The notes below the pieces were generated by a model, which saw nothing but the letters and a program-made list of their open reading frames with translations, was not told the origin of the DNA and searched no databases. 40,625 nt of DNA. Source: Caldilineales bacterium (GTDB lineage: Bacteria; Chloroflexota; Anaerolineae; J102). Positions 9,606 to 18,287 of the stretch are shown piece by piece; within the stretch, counting starts at the first letter, position 1, and each line of letters opens with the position of its first letter. The stretch spans positions 1-40,625 of the forward strand of contig JAGFJG010000179.1 of NCBI GenBank assembly GCA_024102915.1. Direction: 5' to 3'. The position numbers and the translations under genes were made by a program.

Positions 9606-9675
9606 AAATGGTGTCGCCTGCGCCCCTGTTCAGAGTCTGGCTATGGCGAAGCAGGGGGTTGTGTCGCAGATTGCG

Positions 9676-10383
9676 CTATTGAACCACGCGCTTTCTGCCA
9701 ATCACAATCAGATCACGGGCAAACAGGGTGGGAAATCGCCGGGCCAGCCGGGTGTAGAAGGAACGGAAGGGCGGGCGACGCAGCCACGCCGGATAAAATC
9801 CCCCGCGCACCCACAACGAAGCGGAACCATCGACATGCTCGATGGCGATGCCGCGTTCTCGCAGCCATGTCCGTATCTCGCTCAGGGTGAAGAAGCGGAG
9901 GTGTGTGAAATCGGTGGGCGTGGCCGGGACGTAGGGAAATCGACCGCGCAGCAGCCACCAACGATGATGCCAGTGCGCGATGTTGGGCAGGCACAGAATG
10001 AACAGACCGTCCGGCTTGAGAATGCGCGCAAGTTCGTCGAACGAGCGGGCGGGATCGAAATGGTGCTCGATGGCGGAATCGGATACGACTACATCAAAAC
10101 TGCTGTCGGGAAAGGGGATGTCCGTATCGGCCACGTACAATTGGCTGGCCTGCAATCCTTTGGCCTGGGCTCGCCGGGTCGCCTCCGCCGTGAGATCGGT
10201 CATGATCACCTCGGCGCCTCGCTCCTTCATCATACGCTCTGCCAGCATGCCCGGCCCCCCATCTAACTGAAAGACACGCTGCCCCGGCTGGATGTACGGC
10301 AGCATCAAGTCCAGCCGGCTATGGTCGACATTGTCGTCCTTATCCGACCAATACGACTCATACCATTCCACCAGATCGACCAT
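9676..10383 (-). CDS. Class I SAM-dependent methyltransferase
   Basis: A 235-residue methyltransferase. Motif I, the SAM-binding loop, is VFQLDGGPGMLAERM near residue 37, with Gly-Gly where many relatives have Gly-Cys. Next come an acidic loop (VIMTDLTAEA), motif II (FDVVVSDSAIEHHFDPARSF) and motif III (ILKPDGLFILCLPN). This matches the Methyltransf_11/23 group. It begins seven bases after the esterase stop and lies upstream of the flippase, so it probably methylates a sugar or the lipid-linked glycan. The C-terminal tail (after about residue 180) is basic and could touch the membrane. Substrate is unknown. Confidence 0.85.
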   Translation of the reverse strand: MVDLVEWYESYWSDKDDNVDHSRLDLMLPYIQPGQRVFQLDGGPGMLAERMMKERGAEVIMTDLTAEATRRAQAKGLQASQLYVADTDIPFPDSSFDVVVSDSAIEHHFDPARSFDELARILKPDGLFILCLPNIAHWHHRWWLLRGRFPYVPATPTDFTHLRFFTLSEIRTWLRERGIAIEHVDGSASLWVRGGFYPAWLRRPPFRSFYTRLARRFPTLFARDLIVIGRKRVVQ

Positions 10384-10389
10384 GTCAAT

Positions 10390-13116
10390 CTATTTCCATG
10401 TCAGGGGGAGGAACACACGATGGGGCAGAGGCGTGGGGCTGGGAGTCGGTGACGGCGTCGCTGTGGCGGTCGGGGTGGGCATGCGTTTGTGGCCAAAGTC
10501 GAAAGCGCTGTGCTGGCCGCCGCCCAGGTTCAGGTTGATCTGGCTTGTGGGTTGGGCCGGATAGAAGCCGGGGGGAGCGATTTCGCTCAATAGATAGCTG
10601 CCCATCGGAACCGATTGGAATTCAAAGAAACCGTTCTCCGCCGTCGTCAGATCCTGCGTTTCGCCGCCAATAACATTCTTCAAGCGCACGACGGCTCCCG
10701 CCAGGGTCGGTTCCTCCGATTGAAACTGCCGGTCGGCGTTGATGTCCTCGTACACATAGCCGCTTACCTGGCCGAAGGCGGGGGTGGGACTGGGCGTGGC
10801 GGTCGGGCTGGCCGTGGGCGTGAATGTGACCGAGGGCGTAGGGGTGGGCGAAGGCGTTTTCGTCGGCGTGGCGGTGGGGGTTGCGGTCGGCGTCGACATG
10901 CCCGGCTGATAGACGATCTCGATGGACGGGCGCGTGGAACCCGGATTGCGTTCACTGCTGTGCAACAGGCGACGGCCATTGTACGAGGCGCTGGCGACTT
11001 CGAGGAGGATGCCGTAATTGTTCGCCGGATTCGCCAGCCAATCGGCCAGGATATTTTGGATGTTCACGTAACGATAGCCGGCGCCGCCGCTGATATTGAG
11101 CGTGGCGAAGGGAGCGTTCTCCCAATCCTGACCAGCCAGTCCGCCCGGCTGACCCCAGGGTTGGCCGGTTCCGGGTTGTTGGAAGGTGGCGCTGGCTTCG
11201 CTCCAGGGCCGCAACATGCGATAGAGATTCACCGACATATCGGGGCCGTCGGCTTCGGTGTAGAACTTGAGATTGGCGAGCTGGATGGTGATGTCATCCG
11301 GCATCCGACCGGCCAGATCGAAACGCAGGATTCCCCGTGTTACTTGCCCCGGCCGCAGACTCAAATCCCCGGCTTCGCCATAGTTCAGGCTGGGATTCCA
11401 GGCGTCGATCCAGGTATCGGTCGTGCCCTGATAGCCGTCGACTCCATTTTGCAGGTTGAGCGACACGGGCAGGCCGCCGTCGTTGGGGAAGATGTGCAAA
11501 TCGGTTTCGCCCGCGGGCACAGTGCGATGCAAAACGCCGCCGAAAATCGTGACCGGTTCGAACACCGGCGGCTGGCTGGAGTTGGTCTGTGAAACGATGT
11601 AACTCACATCGATGGGCAGCCCCATGCGCCCCAGATCAAAACTGAGATCGACCGGCTGCACATCCTTGACATGAGCGACAATCCTGTCCTCCGCTGCATT
11701 CACCGCGGCATCGACATCGGTGAAGGTGTTGGCGCTGCGTTTGCCCACACCCAGCCAGTAGAATGTCTTAGATTCGTCGGTGCGGATTTGCAGGCTGGGC
11801 GGGTTGTCCTGGCGCGTATACGCCTCCATAAATCTGGCCGACCATTCACCGCCCACGCCGCCCTCCTGAGCCAGTTGCGGTTCGTGCCCGCCCGGAAACC
11901 AGGCTTGCTCGACATGGGTGGGATTGGTGGCGTTTACGGCAGCGTAGAAATCGTCGGCGTGGTGCGGCAGGACGACGGTATCGTCTGTGCCGTGCACGAT
12001 CGCCAGAGGCAGGGTTTTGAGATTGCGCGCCAGTTCCACCGGGCTGCGGCGTTTGTACTCAAACGGAACCTGATTCGGCATCCCGCCCGTCTCGGTGATG
12101 ATGCGCGACTGGCGATACGGCCCCTGCTCATAATACCAGTCGCTCAGATCGGTGATTGCCATGTGCGTGACGACGGCGGCGAATCGTTCCGGATATTTCG
12201 CCGCCAGCGTCCCGGCCATCATCCCGCCCATGCTGAACCCGCCCACGTAGATGCGGTCGGGGTCGATGTTGTAATGGCTCTGCATGTAATCGATGAGGGC
12301 GATGGCGTCGTGCTGGCTGCGCAGGGAGGCCAATGGCGCGCCTGCAGGACCAAGCGCGTTCAATCCGCGTTGTTCAGGCGAGGCGGCAAACCAGTTGCGT
12401 TTCACAACCGCCGCCGTGTAATTGGTGACGAAGGGGTCGAAGGGCGTGCCGTTCCAGCCATGAAAGAGCAAAAGCAGCGGCCGGGGTTCACTCTGGTCGG
12501 GCGGTTCCAGAATGGCGGCATCGACGAGATCGCCTCCCTCACCGGGGAATTTAACATTGACAAAGGTTCCGCCCTGAAGGTTGCTGCCCCGCACGCGCAA
12601 CGCCACATAGTTCACCCCCCAAAGGTCGGTTGTACCCTCAGCCGTCAAACGCACCGTGTTCCGGCCCGGTTGCAGCGCACCGACCGGAAGGTTATATTCA
12701 CGGATGGTCAGCTGTGGATGCGATGTAGTGCAGACAGGTGAAATGCCGTCGGCGGGCGGGGCCTGACCGATATCGGCATCATTCACAAGGATAGGATGGC
12801 TGCCGTTATCGCGCACGTTGCTCGATTGCAAGAGCAGTGTGGCCTCTTCGATCGTGCCCGAATAGGGCAGCGTCAACTCCAAATACCAGGTCACGGCCTG
12901 GTTGGGATAGGCCGGGTCTGGATTCGGCGCCATGACATAACACTGGGTGATGACGTTGGAGACCACCTCTGTCATGGCTCCGGGGCTGGCCTTGACAGTT
13001 GGGGAGAGCGTCAGGGCCAGTGCGGCAAGAATCAGAAGCGTCGCAGCATGTGCGATTGAGAGTGCGAATAAGCGGAAGTTTAATCTTGGCATAGGTGACA
13101 GGCTGTAATTATTCAA
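10390..13116 (-). CDS. Secreted esterase/depolymerase-like protein with DNRLRE and SdrD-B domains
   Basis: A 908-residue extracellular protein. A signal peptide covers about residues 1-43. A beta-rich domain follows (about 45-195), then an alpha/beta hydrolase (about 200-430) with nucleophile Ser295 in GGFSMGG, an aspartate in HGTDDTVV and a histidine in GGHEPQLA; this resembles PHB depolymerase or feruloyl esterase-like enzymes. A DNRLRE-like module follows (about 565-760: WIDAWNPSLNYGEAGDLSLR, RGILRFDL), then a Pro-Thr linker, one SdrD-B-like domain, a second linker and a tail ending HRVFLPLTWK. The start may be TTG 13116 or ATG 13092; neither has a clear Shine-Dalgarno. It may cut or deacylate the polymer made by this cluster, or a foreign one. 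Confidence 0.85.
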   Translation of the reverse strand: MNNYSLSPMPRLNFRLFALSIAHAATLLILAALALTLSPTVKASPGAMTEVVSNVITQCYVMAPNPDPAYPNQAVTWYLELTLPYSGTIEEATLLLQSSNVRDNGSHPILVNDADIGQAPPADGISPVCTTSHPQLTIREYNLPVGALQPGRNTVRLTAEGTTDLWGVNYVALRVRGSNLQGGTFVNVKFPGEGGDLVDAAILEPPDQSEPRPLLLLFHGWNGTPFDPFVTNYTAAVVKRNWFAASPEQRGLNALGPAGAPLASLRSQHDAIALIDYMQSHYNIDPDRIYVGGFSMGGMMAGTLAAKYPERFAAVVTHMAITDLSDWYYEQGPYRQSRIITETGGMPNQVPFEYKRRSPVELARNLKTLPLAIVHGTDDTVVLPHHADDFYAAVNATNPTHVEQAWFPGGHEPQLAQEGGVGGEWSARFMEAYTRQDNPPSLQIRTDESKTFYWLGVGKRSANTFTDVDAAVNAAEDRIVAHVKDVQPVDLSFDLGRMGLPIDVSYIVSQTNSSQPPVFEPVTIFGGVLHRTVPAGETDLHIFPNDGGLPVSLNLQNGVDGYQGTTDTWIDAWNPSLNYGEAGDLSLRPGQVTRGILRFDLAGRMPDDITIQLANLKFYTEADGPDMSVNLYRMLRPWSEASATFQQPGTGQPWGQPGGLAGQDWENAPFATLNISGGAGYRYVNIQNILADWLANPANNYGILLEVASASYNGRRLLHSSERNPGSTRPSIEIVYQPGMSTPTATPTATPTKTPSPTPTPSVTFTPTASPTATPSPTPAFGQVSGYVYEDINADRQFQSEEPTLAGAVVRLKNVIGGETQDLTTAENGFFEFQSVPMGSYLLSEIAPPGFYPAQPTSQINLNLGGGQHSAFDFGHKRMPTPTATATPSPTPSPTPLPHRVFLPLTWK

Positions 13117-13127
13117 TCGGGCAAAGC

Positions 13128-13157
13128 ATTATACCTGTGGAGCAAAGTCAGATACAA
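13128..13157 (-). promoter_or_regulatory. Promoter for the secreted esterase and downstream cluster
   Basis: On the minus strand a perfect TATAAT at 13128-13133 is preceded by TTGTAT at 13152-13157 with an 18-base spacer. The predicted start of transcription, near 13121, leaves almost no leader before TTG 13116 and about 29 bases before ATG 13092, which slightly favours the ATG. The -35 match is only partial. Confidence 0.5.
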
Positions 13158-13272
13158 GGGTTCGATCAGACGCGTGAAGGGCGGAGTCATCGATCTGTGC
13201 GACAACATCCGCCCTCCTGTGTTTGGGAAAGGATTAGTGGCGTCAGGCGCTACATGATCGCCGAATTATGCG

Positions 13273-16200
13273 CTATTGGCGCGCCGTCCCTTGCAGCAAC
13301 AATGGCATGAAGTGAGCGATGCGTTCTTCCTCGAAATCCCCGAAATCGACCTCGATCGTGGCCCCGACCGCGATGCCGATCACGTGCTCGTTGGTCGTGC
13401 TGGAGGACAGGCCGAGGGGATCGGTCTCGACGATCTTGTAGTTGCCAGGGGCGGGCAGGTTGAATCGGGCCGTGCCTTCGCTATCCGTTTGCAGGCTTTG
13501 CACCGGTTGCTGCGCTGGCATCAGATATGCCGTGATCGTGACGCCGCCGAGGGGCGGCTCCCCGGCGTCACGATTGCCATTTCGGTCGACGTCCAGCCAG
13601 ACGCTGGCGAGGACGACGCCGGAGGGACCGGCAGTGGGCGTGGCCGTGGGGGTGGCGGTGGGCGTCGGCGTGGGGTCTCGGTAGAGGCCAAAGTCGCTTT
13701 GCAATGCGCCTGTCCCCGGCGCCAGCCAAACGCTTTCGGCGGTGGTCGCCTCCCAGCTTAGCGGGGTCTGGATGATCAATTGGTAAGTCTGCGAGGAAAG
13801 GCCGGGAAAACTGAAGCCGCCATCGGCCCCGCTCAGCGTTTCGCCGAGCAGAGTTCCCCCCGCATTCTTCAGTTGCAGGGTAATGCCGGGCACACCGATC
13901 CCGCCATCATCCTTAAGGCCATTGCGATCGGCGTCGTACCAGACGACGCCGAAGATGCGCCCGCCGGTGGGAGTGGCTGTGGCCGTGGGGGTCGGGGTGG
14001 GCGTCAATGTCGGCGTTCGCGTGGCCGTGGCCGTAATGGTCGGCGTGGGCGTGTTGGCGCTTCTCGCCCAGAAATCGACAGCAGCGGTTTCATGGCCGGC
14101 CACGACGCCGACATAACGTTCCTGCGTGATCATCTCCCAGCCAAGGGGAGCGTTCGGTCTGATCCTGTAGACGGAGGGGCTAAGACCCAGGAATCGATAG
14201 AGGCCATCATTATCGGTCACAACGCTGGCGAGCGGCGAGCCGCTTTGCGTATAGATCTGCATGAGGACGCCGGGCACGGGATTGTCGAACTGGCCGTTGT
14301 TGTCCGGGTCCGAAAGCACCCGACCCGAAACCGAGCCGGTTGTGCTCTGGGGCGTGGACGTGGCTGTGGGCGTGGCCGTGGCAGCGCCGGTCGTGGGGGT
14401 GGGCGTGGCGGTCGAACTTACGCCGGTCGGGGTGGGCGTGGGCGTCAGTTGCGGGTTGCTGTTCAGCTTTTCCAGATTCACATGGTGGATGTATTCGTCG
14501 CCGTCGTTGACGTTGCCATCGCCGCGGCTGTCGATGTAGAAATCGGTGGACCCATTCAGGCGGTTGCCGAAATAGCCATCTTCGATCAGGAATGTGGCGG
14601 TCTTCCACTTGTTGCTGTTGGTTTTTTGGATGGCGAAGATCGGCGTGGTGATGACGCCGCTCGTGGGCAGCCCGCCATCGATGACCAGCCCGCGGCGCAC
14701 CGTCCAATCGGCGATGGCGTAAACCCGCGCCGCCTTCTCGCCTGTCACCGAATCATACATCAGCTTAAGCTTGTCAGTGCCCACGTCGAAATAAGTGATG
14801 GTGATGGCGACTTTGTGCGGGAAGCCGGGGTTGACGGGCGTGGTGATGTATCGATTGTCGGCGTCGAAGAAGAAGCCATAGTTGCCCGATGATTGCTGGC
14901 TCTTGCGCGCCACCCAGCCCGGATCGACCTGATTTTGCACCTTGAATGTGCTGCCGGTCAGTTCATACAATCCGGCGGAAGCCAGCACGGAATTGAAGGG
15001 GCTGGTATTGTGATGATAGGGATTGCCCACCACCGGCGAGTCCGTCGCCCACCACCCTGTGATGCCGCCGTTCGTCTGGAAACGAGCGTCGTCGGTGATG
15101 GGGATAGTGACGCCGCCGGGCGTTTTCGGGCGCTCGTACAGGTAGAATTCATAATTGCCGTCGGTCGGCCAATCGGAATACTGGCTGTTGGGCAGTTCGG
15201 CATAGCTGAGATAAGTTGGGGCTTTATGCTCGCGCATGCGTGACCAGATGCTGGGCGGGGTCAGGCCGGATGCCAGGTTTTTGCCCAGATATTTGGCCGT
15301 CCATTCCGCCGTATCCTTAGCCTGTTGCGTTACGGTGGGATATCCGGTGGAATTCCAGAAACGGGAGAGACGCACGTAGTCGGCATGCACGTCCAGCGCC
15401 CTCGCCATCGACCAGTAGAATTCGTTGGCCGAGCCCATCATGTAATCATAGCTTTCCAGGGCGATTGGCACTTTGTCGCCGTGCAGAAACAATTGATCGT
15501 ACATGCCGGCGCACTGGCGATTGGGATTGGTGCTGCCGCAGGCTTCGACCAGGGTGAAATCGGAGGTGATGTTGTTGATCGACAATCCCACATTGTCGGC
15601 GGCGGCATAGGCGGCGATCTCGCGGCGTTCCCAGGGCGCGCTATTGATGTAAAATGGCGCGTTCTGGGTGAGCAAGTCGATCTGCGGAACCTGCCCGCCC
15701 GCAGAGAAGGCGATCTTGTAGGTGTCGATCACCCAATACACGAAATTGAACCATTCTTGTTGAGTGAGACCGGCAGCCAGCAGAGCAGGATCGTCCGTGT
15801 CATCTCCGGGCTTGTTTTCGCCATCTTTACCGGTTCCCATCCCCACCCAGCCGATGCGTGAGCGCTGCGGGTGATTCAAGAGATAATCTGCCAGGGCGTT
15901 GATAAAGGTGGCGTATTGCTGTTTGTAATAGGGGTGCATGTAGTTGGGCAAGTACCAATCTTTGACCAACTGCGAGCCATTACAAGTTCTGTCAAACTTG
16001 ACATCTGATTTGATCACTGGGTCATCGGCTGTCCCCCAAACGCCGTCAGCGCCGAAGCGCACGAATTCGGGCATGTATTCGATGCCGTCAATCGCGCAAC
16101 CGCTGGGGCGACCGACATAGGTGGCGATGGGGATGCCGATGGCTTGATAGCCATTGGCGACCGCGCTATTCAGATAGTCGTCCAGCCAGTCGAAGCGATA

Positions 16201-16464
16201 AACGCCCGGCTGCGGATTGAGTTGCTCCCAACTCCAGAATGCGAACGAGCCTTTGGCGTGATACTGCGCCGCTGGCAGGAAGCTGAATCGCCCGTTTTCC
16301 AGGTAGTATCCCGTGGGTGCAAAGGGCGAAGTTTTGTCGGGGCTGAGGCTGCTGGCGTCGCCAGAATCGGAAGGCGGGGCTTCGCTTTGGGCCAGGGTGA
16401 GCGATCCAGTGAAAAAGAGGATAGCGGCGATGATGAGAAGGAAAGGCGCTGCTCGTCGGGGCAT
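13273..16464 (-). CDS. Large secreted TIM-barrel-like protein with three SdrD-B repeats
   Basis: A 1063-residue secreted protein. The signal peptide is about residues 1-25. Residues about 50-400 look like a glycoside hydrolase clan-A barrel: FAFWSWEQLNPQPGVYRFDW resembles the GH42-type entry, with Glu216 (GKDGE) and Glu337 (ALESYD) as possible acid/base and nucleophile. Residues about 410-670 are beta-rich and of unknown family. Three SdrD-B-like domains (about 711-800, then two more) with DxDxNG motifs are separated by Pro-Thr linkers. The end is AHFMPLLLQGTARQ. ATG 16464 has GGAG seven bases upstream. It follows a riboswitch-like leader. It may be a cell-surface glycanase or scaffold for the exopolysaccharide. 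Confidence 0.8.
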   Translation of the reverse strand: MPRRAAPFLLIIAAILFFTGSLTLAQSEAPPSDSGDASSLSPDKTSPFAPTGYYLENGRFSFLPAAQYHAKGSFAFWSWEQLNPQPGVYRFDWLDDYLNSAVANGYQAIGIPIATYVGRPSGCAIDGIEYMPEFVRFGADGVWGTADDPVIKSDVKFDRTCNGSQLVKDWYLPNYMHPYYKQQYATFINALADYLLNHPQRSRIGWVGMGTGKDGENKPGDDTDDPALLAAGLTQQEWFNFVYWVIDTYKIAFSAGGQVPQIDLLTQNAPFYINSAPWERREIAAYAAADNVGLSINNITSDFTLVEACGSTNPNRQCAGMYDQLFLHGDKVPIALESYDYMMGSANEFYWSMARALDVHADYVRLSRFWNSTGYPTVTQQAKDTAEWTAKYLGKNLASGLTPPSIWSRMREHKAPTYLSYAELPNSQYSDWPTDGNYEFYLYERPKTPGGVTIPITDDARFQTNGGITGWWATDSPVVGNPYHHNTSPFNSVLASAGLYELTGSTFKVQNQVDPGWVARKSQQSSGNYGFFFDADNRYITTPVNPGFPHKVAITITYFDVGTDKLKLMYDSVTGEKAARVYAIADWTVRRGLVIDGGLPTSGVITTPIFAIQKTNSNKWKTATFLIEDGYFGNRLNGSTDFYIDSRGDGNVNDGDEYIHHVNLEKLNSNPQLTPTPTPTGVSSTATPTPTTGAATATPTATSTPQSTTGSVSGRVLSDPDNNGQFDNPVPGVLMQIYTQSGSPLASVVTDNDGLYRFLGLSPSVYRIRPNAPLGWEMITQERYVGVVAGHETAAVDFWARSANTPTPTITATATRTPTLTPTPTPTATATPTGGRIFGVVWYDADRNGLKDDGGIGVPGITLQLKNAGGTLLGETLSGADGGFSFPGLSSQTYQLIIQTPLSWEATTAESVWLAPGTGALQSDFGLYRDPTPTPTATPTATPTAGPSGVVLASVWLDVDRNGNRDAGEPPLGGVTITAYLMPAQQPVQSLQTDSEGTARFNLPAPGNYKIVETDPLGLSSSTTNEHVIGIAVGATIEVDFGDFEEERIAHFMPLLLQGTARQ

Positions 16465-16521
16465 GGGGCGTCTCCACGAAAATTCAGGATGAGGGAGAGG
16501 ATACAGGAAAAATGGGCCGGA

Positions 16522-16555
16522 ATAAAAGAAATGCCGCCGTTGGGAGCGGCGGCAT
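16522..16555 (-). terminator. Intrinsic terminator upstream of the large secreted protein
   Basis: On the minus strand ATGCCGCCG, a seven-base loop and CGGCGGCAT form a perfect 9-bp stem, followed at once by TTTCTTTTAT. This is a strong rho-independent terminator placed 58 bases before the start codon and after the promoter, so it must be an attenuator or be read through. The plus strand lacks a U-tract after the stem. Confidence 0.75.
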
Positions 16556-16650
16556 TAGCATGTCGTTAAAGTGCGGAGGCGGAACCGGAGCAGTCTCCCC
16601 TTGGTGAGTCAGGCCACCGCTACTCCTGAACCGCCCCCGCCTAGTAGGAG
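16556..16650 (-). ncRNA. Candidate structured leader RNA (riboswitch-like), class unknown
   Basis: Read on the minus strand, GCGGGGGCGG (plus 16631-16640) pairs with CCGCCTCCGC (plus 16573-16582) to give ten consecutive pairs, one of them G-U. The same pairing on the plus strand has an A-C mismatch, so the minus orientation is favoured. Inside are GGAG-ACTG-CTCC and either CAGG...CCTG or GGTG...CACC, giving a three-way junction. The 5' arm contains GGCGG, which could instead pair with GCCGCC of the terminator, a plausible antiterminator. A promoter lies just upstream and a terminator just downstream. I could not match it to cobalamin, c-di-GMP, c-di-AMP, TPP, SAM, fluoride or guanidine classes. 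Confidence 0.5.
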
Positions 16651-16656
16651 CAGATT

Positions 16657-16685
16657 AGCATACCAAGATGAATATGGCATGAAAA
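16657..16685 (-). promoter_or_regulatory. Extended -10 promoter for the leader RNA and secreted protein
   Basis: On the minus strand TTTTCA (16680-16685), a 17-base spacer and TATGCT (16657-16662) with an extended TGG before it. The predicted transcript starts near 16650, exactly at the 5' end of the structured leader. Both boxes match the consensus at four of six positions. Confidence 0.45.
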
Positions 16686-16746
16686 CGCACCCACTTTTCA
16701 TGTGAAAGTTTTGCAAGAAAAGGGGCGGCGACGCTGGGACGATAAA

Positions 16747-16789
16747 ACGAAAATTGGCGATATCGATTCGTCCTTTCGTCCAATTTCGT
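16747..16789. repeat. Iterated-word palindrome (TTCGTC type)
   Basis: ACGAAAATTGGCGA at 16747-16760 is an imperfect inverted copy of TCGTCCAATTTCGT at 16776-16789. Further copies of the word TTCGTC continue to about 16800. It lies between the promoter of the secreted protein and the end of the DUF302 gene. The design is the same as that of the other intergenic elements in the window, with a different word. Confidence 0.6.
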
Positions 16790-16826
16790 CAATGTTCGTC
16801 GGTTCGAGACTTGAGGTGGGTTTGCC

Positions 16827-17222
16827 CTACGACAGCGCGGCCAACGCCTTCTGCACGCGCTCGCGTGCATCGACGGCCAACGGTTCCAGGCTGGGGTTGC
16901 CGGTGAAGGACATCATTTGGGCGGGGTCGAGCACAGAGACCGTGGATGTGCCGTCCAGGTTGTCATAGACAATGACGTTGCAGGGCAGGAGCAGACCGAT
17001 CTGCTCTTCGGCCTGCAAAGCCTGATACGCCAGGTTGGGGTTGCAGGCGCCCAGGATCACGTAGGGCCGGAAATCCACCCCGATCTTTTTGTGCAGCGTT
17101 TCTTTGACATCGATAGTGGTGAGGATGCCGAATCCCTGGGTTTTGAGGGCGGCGGTGATAGCGTCGATGGCATTCGCATAGGATAATTCGACGGTCTTGC
17201 TCAGACCATAAGTTGAGGACAT
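16827..17222 (-). CDS. DUF302 domain protein
   Basis: A 131-residue soluble protein that is DUF302 almost from end to end: the family pattern is seen in TLHKKIGVDFRPYVILGACNPNLAYQAL and IGLLLPCNVIVYDN. The fold is small alpha/beta; the molecular function is not established, and two conserved Cys positions are kept here (GACNP and LPCN). ATG 17222 has GGAG eight bases upstream; an upstream extension to 17276 lacks support. It is divergent from the iron-sulfur protein gene at 17526, with a repeat element between them. DUF302 proteins often neighbour redox or sulfur genes, which fits loosely. Confidence 0.88.
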   Translation of the reverse strand: MSSTYGLSKTVELSYANAIDAITAALKTQGFGILTTIDVKETLHKKIGVDFRPYVILGACNPNLAYQALQAEEQIGLLLPCNVIVYDNLDGTSTVSVLDPAQMMSFTGNPSLEPLAVDARERVQKALAALS

Positions 17223-17266
17223 GGTTTTCTCCAGTGGGTTGAAAGATTGGCTCTTCTGCAAAAAGC

Positions 17267-17368
17267 TTAAACGCAAAGTCGCAGAGGTCGCAAAGAGTCA
17301 AAAGAGGAGATTTCAAGATTGAATTCTTTGTGAAACTCAAGGATTTCCTTTGTGTCTTCGCGTTGAAT
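17267..17368. repeat. Iterated-word palindrome (CGCAAAG type)
   Basis: The left arm (17267-17310) iterates CGCAAAG/CGCAGAG words; the right arm (17326-17368) iterates CTTTGTG and TTCGCG words. Their inverted similarity is roughly three in four positions over the outer 21 bases. It fills the gap between two divergent genes. I recall similar 'cgcaaag' elements as frequent intergenic DNA in environmental genomes, but that cannot be checked here. Confidence 0.65.
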
Positions 17369-17525
17369 CGCCTTTTTAGAGGAGTCAAGGTTGACAATTC
17401 TTCAGGCGCAGAACGCGCCAGGTTTGGCTGTTTATGATCGATGCAGAAAGATGCGACCTGGTTACGAGCGGATGGCCTGGGATATGATAAAATACGGGCA
17501 GTTCAATCACGCGTGGAGATAGCCA

Positions 17526-18215
17526 TTGACTGACATTGACTCGACCGAAATGCTGGCCGGAACCGTCAAATTCTACCAGCGCCACATTATTATTTGCAGT
17601 GGTCGCACGGGCTGGCCCGCCAAGATCGACCTCGACGGCGGCTATGCCCAGCGTCTGCATGAGGCCGTCGCCAAGCACGCAGCTAACATGCCGTTATCGG
17701 TCAAGATCACGGCCTGCGACGAACCCAGCCGGGGCGATGAGCCCGACCTGTTGGTGTTTCCCGACGAGGTTCGTTATGTCGGCGTGCGCGAAATCGACCT
17801 GGACGATTTCGTTGATGACCTGCTGGTGCAAAACGTCGCGCCCGACTGGCTGCGAAAAGAGAATCTCGACACGCATTACATTTTCGTCTGCGCGCATGGC
17901 GAACGCGACGAGCGCTGCGGCCTGTGCGCCCCCGTCGTCCTCGCCCGGCTGCGTGCTCAGATTAGAGCCTGGGACCTGAGTCACCTTGTCACGGTGCGCA
18001 GCAGCAGCCATGTGGGCGGCCATGCCCATGCCTGCAACGTCCTCATCTATCCGCCCGGCGACTGGTACGGCCATGTCACGCCGGACGATGCGCCCCGCCT
18101 GTTGGAAAAACATATCCTCACCAACCAGACTGTGCTCGACCTGTGGCGCGGCCGCATGGGCATGACGCCGGAAGAGCAGCAGGTTTGGGCGCAGGCGCAT
18201 CAGCCGGGGGCGTGA
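17526..18215 (+). CDS. Sucrase/ferredoxin-like (Suc_Fer-like) iron-sulfur protein
   Basis: A 229-residue protein of the Suc_Fer-like family (PF06999), related to the yeast Apd1/Aim32 thioredoxin-like ferredoxins. The signature parts are YIFVCAHGERDERCGLC (Cys122, His124, Cys131, Cys134) and SSHVGGHAHACNVLIYPPGDWYG (His162, His166, Cys170). In relatives Cys and His residues in these segments hold a [2Fe-2S] cluster. TTG 17526 is chosen because GGAG lies eight bases upstream; the first ATG is at 17548 and lacks one. A TATGAT/TAAAAT stretch at about 17484-17495 may be its -10. Its role is probably electron transfer or redox stress; the partner is unknown. Confidence 0.85.
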   Translation: MTDIDSTEMLAGTVKFYQRHIIICSGRTGWPAKIDLDGGYAQRLHEAVAKHAANMPLSVKITACDEPSRGDEPDLLVFPDEVRYVGVREIDLDDFVDDLLVQNVAPDWLRKENLDTHYIFVCAHGERDERCGLCAPVVLARLRAQIRAWDLSHLVTVRSSSHVGGHAHACNVLIYPPGDWYGHVTPDDAPRLLEKHILTNQTVLDLWRGRMGMTPEEQQVWAQAHQPGA

Positions 18216-18287
18216 CAGAGTGATGCAGTAATGAAGTGAGCGTGCACCGTACACCTTGCCGCCCTGTCGCCTTTTCAGATTGTAATA

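Noticed and set aside
13780..14892. Long plus-strand open frame of 370 codons opposite the large secreted protein
   Set aside because: It is antisense to the Pro-Thr and SdrD-B coding region; the product is Gly/Arg-rich low complexity with no domain, a GC-bias shadow.
16573..16640. Cobalamin riboswitch, because CCGCCCCCGCC appears on the plus strand
   Set aside because: The full B12 box and the GGTGNAAATCC-like core are missing, and the closing stem is complete only on the other strand.
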